In this document: positions 58,541-64,000 of the stretch, piece by piece
Layout: every line of letters starts with the position of its first letter
Position numbering within the stretch: position 1 is the first letter of the stretch
Translations under genes and position numbers: made by a program
Notes under the pieces: model-generated
Databases searched by the model: none
The model's input: the letters and a program-made list of their open reading frames with translations, nothing else
Told to the model about the DNA's origin: nothing
DNA from: Microcaldota archaeon
GTDB lineage: Archaea; Micrarchaeota; Micrarchaeia; Micrarchaeales; CABMGC01
Assembly: GCA_027365175.1 (NCBI GenBank)
Contig: DAHXNY010000001.1
Coordinates: 181,483-245,482 of the forward strand
Length of the DNA: 64,000 nt
Reading direction: 5' to 3'

Positions 58541-59875
58541 ATGTACTCAAAGAAGCTGTCTGAGGAGTTCAAAAAACACAGTATAAAGATAGGGGACAGA
58601 ATATCCATAACGGACGCAAAAGGCACAAACGAAGGAATGCTGATGCCAAGACCCGACGTCGGAGAGAGCGACATACTGATAATAAAGAGAGATGACGGCT
58701 ACAACATCGGCATAAGGTACGCAAAGAATACCAAGATCAAAAAAGTATCGGGAAAGCCTGCTGCTGCACCAGAGAGGAAACCTTCTGCAAAACAGCAGAA
58801 AGGCCTGCCGAAGGTGACACTACTGTATACGGGAGGTACCATAGGGAGCAAGCTTGATTATGTATCCGGAGGGGTAAAGGCGCTTACAAAAGCAGAGGAG
58901 CTTCTTGCAGAGGTGCCTGAGCTAAGTGGAATAGTGGAGTTGGACGTAAAGCAGATAATGAGCGTATTCAGCGAGGACATGACTCATGAGGAATGGAAGA
59001 AAATAGCAGAAGAGGCTGCTGAAGCTGTGAATAACGGCTCCAAAGGCGTAATCATAACGCACGGTACGGACACGATGCACTATACTGCATCGGCACTCAG
59101 CTTCATGCTTCATAACCTGAATGCCCCTGTGGTGCTTACCGGGGCGCAGAGGAGCAGCGACCGAGGATCGAGCGACGCATTCATGAACCTCATATGCGCC
59201 GCATACGCGGCAGGGCACAGCGACATAGCGGAAGTTGTGGTATGCATGCATGCAGACTCTTCTGACAACGAATGCGTATTGATAAGAGGGACAAAGGCAA
59301 GGAAGATGCATACCTCAAGAAGGGATGCATTCAAGGCTATCAACAACAGTGCAATAGCGTACGTGTCAAGAAAGGGCGAGATAAAGTACGTATCGGCATA
59401 CAAGAAGCAGGAGGAATCCAAGGGCAAGGCAGTTGCAAAGACCGCATTCGAACCCAAGGTGGAGCTCCTATACATACACCCCGACTCTTCTCCTGACATT
59501 CTTGAATTCCTTATCTCAAAAGGCTACAAGGGGGTAATACTTGCGGGCACGGGACTGGGCCACATGCCTATCAATACCAAACACTCCGGATACAACTGGA
59601 AGGACTCCCTGAAAAAGGCGGTAGATTCCGGAATGGTCATAGGCATGACATCACAGTGCCTCTACGGGAGAGTCAATCCAAGAGTGTACAGCACTGCGAG
59701 AGAGCTGGCAGCATTGGGCATAGTATACTGCGAGGACATGCTCCCTGAGACCGCTTATGTGAAGCTGAGCTTCCTTCTTGCAAACAACAGAGAGGAAGCT
59801 GAAAAGCTTCTGGCAAAGAGCATTGCAGGAGAGATAACTGCAAGGACGGAAGCGGATTGGACAAGTGATATATGA
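58541..59875 (+). CDS. gatD: Glu-tRNA(Gln) amidotransferase subunit D
   Basis: PKVTLLYTGGTIGSKLDYVSGGV; GVIITHGTDTMHYTASALSFML; VVLTGAQRSSDRGSSDAFMNL; overlaps gatE by ATGA. ORF track start 58511. Confidence 0.96.
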   Translation: MYSKKLSEEFKKHSIKIGDRISITDAKGTNEGMLMPRPDVGESDILIIKRDDGYNIGIRYAKNTKIKKVSGKPAAAPERKPSAKQQKGLPKVTLLYTGGTIGSKLDYVSGGVKALTKAEELLAEVPELSGIVELDVKQIMSVFSEDMTHEEWKKIAEEAAEAVNNGSKGVIITHGTDTMHYTASALSFMLHNLNAPVVLTGAQRSSDRGSSDAFMNLICAAYAAGHSDIAEVVVCMHADSSDNECVLIRGTKARKMHTSRRDAFKAINNSAIAYVSRKGEIKYVSAYKKQEESKGKAVAKTAFEPKVELLYIHPDSSPDILEFLISKGYKGVILAGTGLGHMPINTKHSGYNWKDSLKKAVDSGMVIGMTSQCLYGRVNPRVYSTARELAALGIVYCEDMLPETAYVKLSFLLANNREEAEKLLAKSIAGEITARTEADWTSDI

Positions 59876-61716
59876 TGGCATTTAACTACAAAGAATTGGG
59901 ATTCAAGTGCGGACTTGAGATACACCAAAGGCTAGATACCTCAACAAAACTCTTCTGCAGGTGCGGTACCTTTCCTGAAACCGAAGAGCCTATCCTGAAC
60001 GTAGAGAGGTACCAGCGCGCAGTCGCAGGGGAGACCGGCCATGTCGACAGGTCTACGAGTTTCGAAAGCGGCAGGAAGCGTGAATTCAAGTACCGCGTCT
60101 TCAGGAGGACAACATGCCTTGTGGACATAGACGAGGAGCCGCCGCATGGTGCAAGCCAGGAAGCCCTCGAAACTGCCTTGAGGATAGCTGCCTATCTGGA
60201 TACCAATGTGCCTGATGAGATAGAGCCGATGAGGAAGGAGGTAGTGGACGGAAGCAATCCAAGCTCCTTCCAAAGGAGCATGATGATAGGATACGGAGGA
60301 AGACTGGGATTCGGGAAGAATTCGATAGAGATACCCTCCATATTCCTTGAGGAGGAATCGAGCGGAATAGAAGACGCGAAGGGAGAGCTTGCAGTATACA
60401 GGACGGACAGGCTCGGCATACCTCTGATAGAGATAGACACTGCCCCCACTATAGCAAATCCGAAGGAGGCAAAGGAGATAGCCATGCAGATAGGGCTGCT
60501 GCTGAGGCTGAGCGGAAAGGTACAGCGAGGAATAGGCTCGATCAGGCAGGACGTGAATGTCTCGATAAGGAAGGGCACAAGAGTCGAGATAAAGGGTCTG
60601 CAGGAGCTTGACAGGATGGATGCGATAATAGAAAAAGAGGTTGAGAGGCAGGTAAACCTTGTAGAGATAGCCGAGGAGCTTAAGGGCCGCGGGGCATCGG
60701 TAGGAAGGGCAGAGGACCTTACCAGGATATTCGCAAATACCAAATCACAGATAATCTCCAACGGCATAAAGCATAACGGCGTTGTCATAGGCGCAAGGCT
60801 TTCGAAGTTCAAAGGCATGATGGGAAGAGAGATAAACGAAGGGAAGCGCCTGGGTACGGAGATAAGCGATTATGCGAAGAAGGGAGGAGTGAAGGGAATA
60901 ATACACAGCGACGAGAGCATGGAGAAATACAGCATATCTGAAAAGGAGATGAAGGAGCTTGGAAAGGAGCTTAAGCTCTCTGATAATGATTCGTTCATAC
61001 TTATAGCAGCGGATAAGCAGACGGCAGAGAAGGCAATGGAGTACGCCCTGCTCCGCGCTGAGCTCTCCCTGCAAGGGGTTCCTCCTGAGACAAGAGCCGC
61101 AGAGCCGAACTCTGACACTACACGATTCATGCGCCCTCTGCCCGGAGGATCAAGGATGTATCCTGAAACGGATATACTTCCAATAAATCCAGACAAGGAT
61201 GCATACGGGAGGATGGTCAAGAACAAACTGAGCCCCGAGGAGATAAGGGAGGACCTTGAAAAGGATATAGGGAACAAGCAGCTGGCAGAGCAGATGCTCT
61301 GGTCCTACAACTACCAGCTATACACCTATCTTAGGGAAAACACAAAGGTGCAGCCGGGCATAATAGCATCGACTCTTCTGGAGAAGTTCACGGAACTCAG
61401 AAGGAAGGGGATAGGTGTGGATGAGATAAGCAACGAGGCACTGAAGTCGATATTCGAGAGCTATGCAGAAGAGCGGATTACAAAGCTGGGCATAGAGGAG
61501 CTGCTGAAGCTGGTTCCAAAGTCCAGGGCGGAGGTAAGCAGGTGCATAAAGGAAAAGAACCTTGGCAGGATAAGCGGTCATGCTGTAGAAAAATTAGTGA
61601 AGGATAACAAAGGGGCGAATGCTGACGAGACGAGGAACAGGATAATGGCAAAGTACAGGCTTAACGTAGACGGTTCCGAGCTCAATTCTGCTATAAAGAA
61701 GATATTTGGTGGATAA
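59872..61716 (+). CDS. gatE: Glu-tRNA(Gln) amidotransferase subunit E
   Basis: FKCGLEIHQRLDTSTKLFCRC; GETGHVDRS; IEIDTAPTIANPKEAKEIAMQIGLLLRLSGKVQRGIGSIRQDVNVSI. Confidence 0.97.
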   Translation: MMAFNYKELGFKCGLEIHQRLDTSTKLFCRCGTFPETEEPILNVERYQRAVAGETGHVDRSTSFESGRKREFKYRVFRRTTCLVDIDEEPPHGASQEALETALRIAAYLDTNVPDEIEPMRKEVVDGSNPSSFQRSMMIGYGGRLGFGKNSIEIPSIFLEEESSGIEDAKGELAVYRTDRLGIPLIEIDTAPTIANPKEAKEIAMQIGLLLRLSGKVQRGIGSIRQDVNVSIRKGTRVEIKGLQELDRMDAIIEKEVERQVNLVEIAEELKGRGASVGRAEDLTRIFANTKSQIISNGIKHNGVVIGARLSKFKGMMGREINEGKRLGTEISDYAKKGGVKGIIHSDESMEKYSISEKEMKELGKELKLSDNDSFILIAADKQTAEKAMEYALLRAELSLQGVPPETRAAEPNSDTTRFMRPLPGGSRMYPETDILPINPDKDAYGRMVKNKLSPEEIREDLEKDIGNKQLAEQMLWSYNYQLYTYLRENTKVQPGIIASTLLEKFTELRRKGIGVDEISNEALKSIFESYAEERITKLGIEELLKLVPKSRAEVSRCIKEKNLGRISGHAVEKLVKDNKGANADETRNRIMAKYRLNVDGSELNSAIKKIFGG

Positions 61717-61717
61717 T

Positions 61718-62410
61718 ATGAACTATGAGATAATCGGAAGCAACATGCAGTACCTTAAGGTGAAGTTAAACAAGGGGGAGAAGTTCTACGGTGATTCTGG
61801 AAACTTCGTAAGCAAATCAGACAATGCGGTCATGGAGCCCAAGCTCGCAGGAGGAGTAGTCAGCGCTCTTGAGAGGCACTGGACAGGCGCCACTGCGATG
61901 CTTACCGAGTTCAGCGCAAAGGAGGATAATGCTACCGTCACGCTTTCAGGAATCTATCCCGGGAAGATATATGCGGTTAAGCTTGGGCCAGGAGAGGAGT
62001 TTGTAGCAGAGCACTATGCATTCCTCGCCGCGGATGAGAATGTGAAGATATCTATGGCTGCAGTAAACCTTGGCGCAGCATTCTTCGGAAAAGAGGGCCT
62101 GCTCTTCCAGAAATTCACCGGCCCCGGAGTCGTAGCGATACACGTTGTCGGGGACATAATAGAATACAAGCTTGACGGTACATTCAACATGGAGATAGAC
62201 CCGGGGCATCTTGCGGCCTTTGATGCAGGGGTAAGCTACAAGATAAAGTTTGTAGACAACATTAGGACTGCAATGTTCGGGGGAGTGGGCCTCTTCCTTG
62301 CGACCATGAGCGGGAAAGGAAGGGTCATAACGCACAGCGTCTCAAGGCACAAGCTGACCTATGCGATATACACGGACGGGCTGGATCAGTCCCAGAAAAA
62401 GAAGGGGTAG
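61718..62410 (+). CDS. AIM24/TIGR00266-like protein
   Basis: YLKVKLNKGEKFYGDSGNFVSKSDNAVMEPKLAGGVV...ENVKISMAAVNLGAAFFGKEGLLFQKFTGPGVVAIHVVGDI...NIRTAMFGGVGLFLATMSGKGRV. Confidence 0.88.
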   Translation: MNYEIIGSNMQYLKVKLNKGEKFYGDSGNFVSKSDNAVMEPKLAGGVVSALERHWTGATAMLTEFSAKEDNATVTLSGIYPGKIYAVKLGPGEEFVAEHYAFLAADENVKISMAAVNLGAAFFGKEGLLFQKFTGPGVVAIHVVGDIIEYKLDGTFNMEIDPGHLAAFDAGVSYKIKFVDNIRTAMFGGVGLFLATMSGKGRVITHSVSRHKLTYAIYTDGLDQSQKKKG

Positions 62411-62411
62411 G

Positions 62412-62927
62412 ATGCCAAGGCTACTTAGCACAAAGAACTTCTCAGTAAGGGAGGCGCTCTACAGGGTAAAGGGCATACGCAGGAAGTACGAGATAATAAC
62501 CAAGAGCGACACGGTACTGATAATACCTATCCTTAATGACGGCAAGATACTCATGGAGAGGCAGTGGAGGTATCCTGTCGACAGGTATATATACGAACTT
62601 CCAGCAGGCACTGTGGACAAGGGAGAGCCTCCGAAGAGTACAGCCGCAAGGGAGCTCAAGGAGGAGACAGGCTATACTGCAAAGAGCATAAAATTCCTCT
62701 TCAAGGGATATCCTGCCCCAGGACTCATGGACGAGATGATGTACTTCTATCTTGCAACCGGGCTCAAAAAGGGAGCGGCAAGACCGGACAAGGACGAGGT
62801 GATAAGCCTTCATCCGATGACGGTAAGGAAGGCAATCGGCATGGTCAAAGATGGACAGATAGTGGATACGAAGACCATCGCGGCCCTGCTCTATTACTCG
62901 AGCTTCCTGAATACTGCACGCCTGTAA
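62412..62927 (+). CDS. NUDIX hydrolase (ADP-ribose pyrophosphatase-like)
   Basis: YELPAGTVDKGEPPKSTAARELKEETGYTAKSIKFL. ORF track start 62361. Confidence 0.93.
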   Translation: MPRLLSTKNFSVREALYRVKGIRRKYEIITKSDTVLIIPILNDGKILMERQWRYPVDRYIYELPAGTVDKGEPPKSTAARELKEETGYTAKSIKFLFKGYPAPGLMDEMMYFYLATGLKKGAARPDKDEVISLHPMTVRKAIGMVKDGQIVDTKTIAALLYYSSFLNTARL

Positions 62928-63574
62928 CTGTCATAATTCCTAAGCTCCTTCCTCAGCGTTCTATACTCGGGGCACATCCTCTTTACCTCCTCCCAGAAAG
63001 CATGCGAGTGGTTCAGCTGGCGTGTATGCGCCAGCTCATGGGCAACAACATACTCTGCAATATCGATAGGTATCATGCAGATGTACCTGTTGAACTTGAG
63101 CTCCTTCTTGGAGGAGCAGCTGCCCCATCTGCTGCCCCTGCATATGCCTATGCTGCTGAACTCCATGCCCTTCTCCCCTGCTTTTGAAACAACAATGCCG
63201 GAGACCATGCTTATGCTTCTCTCAGAGAGCCACCTGTCAAGAAGCCTCTCGGCAGAATCCTCGCTCTTAGACCTGAATATTATCACATCGGCATTTGCCT
63301 CTACCGAGTTCCTTGCGGCCCTGTCAAGCAGCGCTATGGACCTCTTCCCGCTGAAGAGTATGGAGTTGGAATCGAACAATCTCTTTGACTCCCTTATGCT
63401 CCTATAATGCTTCTCTATCCACGCCCTGTTCTCCCTTATTATCTGCTCGGCCTTCCTCTCATCCCTTGCAGTCACGACAAGCATGTCTCCCTTGAATCTG
63501 AGATAAGCATTCCTTATATGCGGCTTCTTCATGTACCTGAGCTTTACCTGCTTCCCATCGACAAGTATCTCCAT
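62894..63574 (-). CDS. YgjP/SprT-like zinc metallopeptidase
   Basis: GSRWGSCSSKKELKFNRYICMIPIDIAEYVVAHELAHTRQLNHSHAFWEEVKRMCPEY. Confidence 0.92.
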   Translation of the reverse strand: MEILVDGKQVKLRYMKKPHIRNAYLRFKGDMLVVTARDERKAEQIIRENRAWIEKHYRSIRESKRLFDSNSILFSGKRSIALLDRAARNSVEANADVIIFRSKSEDSAERLLDRWLSERSISMVSGIVVSKAGEKGMEFSSIGICRGSRWGSCSSKKELKFNRYICMIPIDIAEYVVAHELAHTRQLNHSHAFWEEVKRMCPEYRTLRKELRNYDSYRRAVFRKLE

Positions 63575-63577
63575 GGC

Positions 63578-64000
63578 TCACTTCGCCCTCTCTATGTCAT
63601 AGATCCTGTCAAGAAGCACGCGCTCCTCCTCACTGAGCAGTTCGGGCTTCTTGAACCTGAGGACGCTTATGCTCTCATCATTCATGAAGGTATAGAGTAT
63701 GTCATTGTCCTTTATCTGCCTGCCGAAGGTTATGTCCTCTATGGAGATCGCTACGCTCTCCCCCTTCACCACCTGCGCCTTGTTTATCCCGTTGTCCTGC
63801 ACCTCCCTTATCCTTCCTATCACATCCCCGTTATCCTTCATCAGGAGGTAAGAGGGCTTTATCCTTCCGGCCATAACCTCCACTCCGAAGACCGCAGGAT
63901 GGCTTATCCTGAAGCATGAGTTCGGAAGCACCCTGGCCATTCCCGGGAAGGTCACATGCTTCTCATATCCCTCCTTCTCAACGGCCTTCTCATTATCGAC
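63578..64000 (-). CDS. infB: Translation initiation factor aIF5B/IF-2-like, C-terminal part (5' end beyond window)
   Basis: Frame open to window edge: VDNEKAVEKEGYEKHVTFPGMARVLPNSCFRISHPAVFGVEVMAGRIKPSYLLMKDNGDVIGRIREVQDNGINKAQVVKGESVAISIEDITFGRQI. Confidence 0.88.
   Translation of the reverse strand, partial: VDNEKAVEKEGYEKHVTFPGMARVLPNSCFRISHPAVFGVEVMAGRIKPSYLLMKDNGDVIGRIREVQDNGINKAQVVKGESVAISIEDITFGRQIKDNDILYTFMNDESISVLRFKKPELLSEEERVLLDRIYDIERAK

Overview
This 64-kb window is a gene-dense archaeal chromosome segment. The aminoacylation and processing genes (GatD/GatE, DtdA, Trm1, RNase P Rpn4), PCNA, RFC-L and RpoK are archaeal. Together with many small secreted or single-TM proteins they suggest a DPANN, possibly Micrarchaeota/ARMAN-like, lineage (taxonomy is inference). 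Most of the window is housekeeping: Lhr helicase, fibrillarin, RtcB, Trm1, PCNA, DtdA, DnaJ/DnaK/GrpE, beta-CASP nuclease, L15/L30, RFC-L, PheS/PheT, signal peptidase, SMC, GGR, RpoK, IleRS, MiaB-like, GatD/GatE, aIF5B. Main unusual items: (1) a 4,151-bp element (28882-33032) bounded by perfect 127-bp terminal inverted repeats and a 14-bp direct repeat, inserted at the 3' end of tRNA-Glu(CTC). It carries a truncated DDE transposase, a truncated IS200-like TnpA, a truncated Thr-rich surface protein, a membrane protein and an FkbM methyltransferase with a G9 tract. (2) A tightly coupled operon (43939-48110) with two very small membrane proteins and a VirB4/HerA/CedB-like ATPase, resembling a minimal type-IV-secretion/Ced-like DNA-transfer or export apparatus. 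(3) tRNA-Leu(CAA) with a 13-nt insertion in the T-loop. (4) A winged-helix-GrpE-DnaK-DnaJ operon with an inverted repeat between its TATA box and start codon, an apparent archaeal counterpart of HrcA control. All calls come from reading sequence and translations only; no database search was possible.
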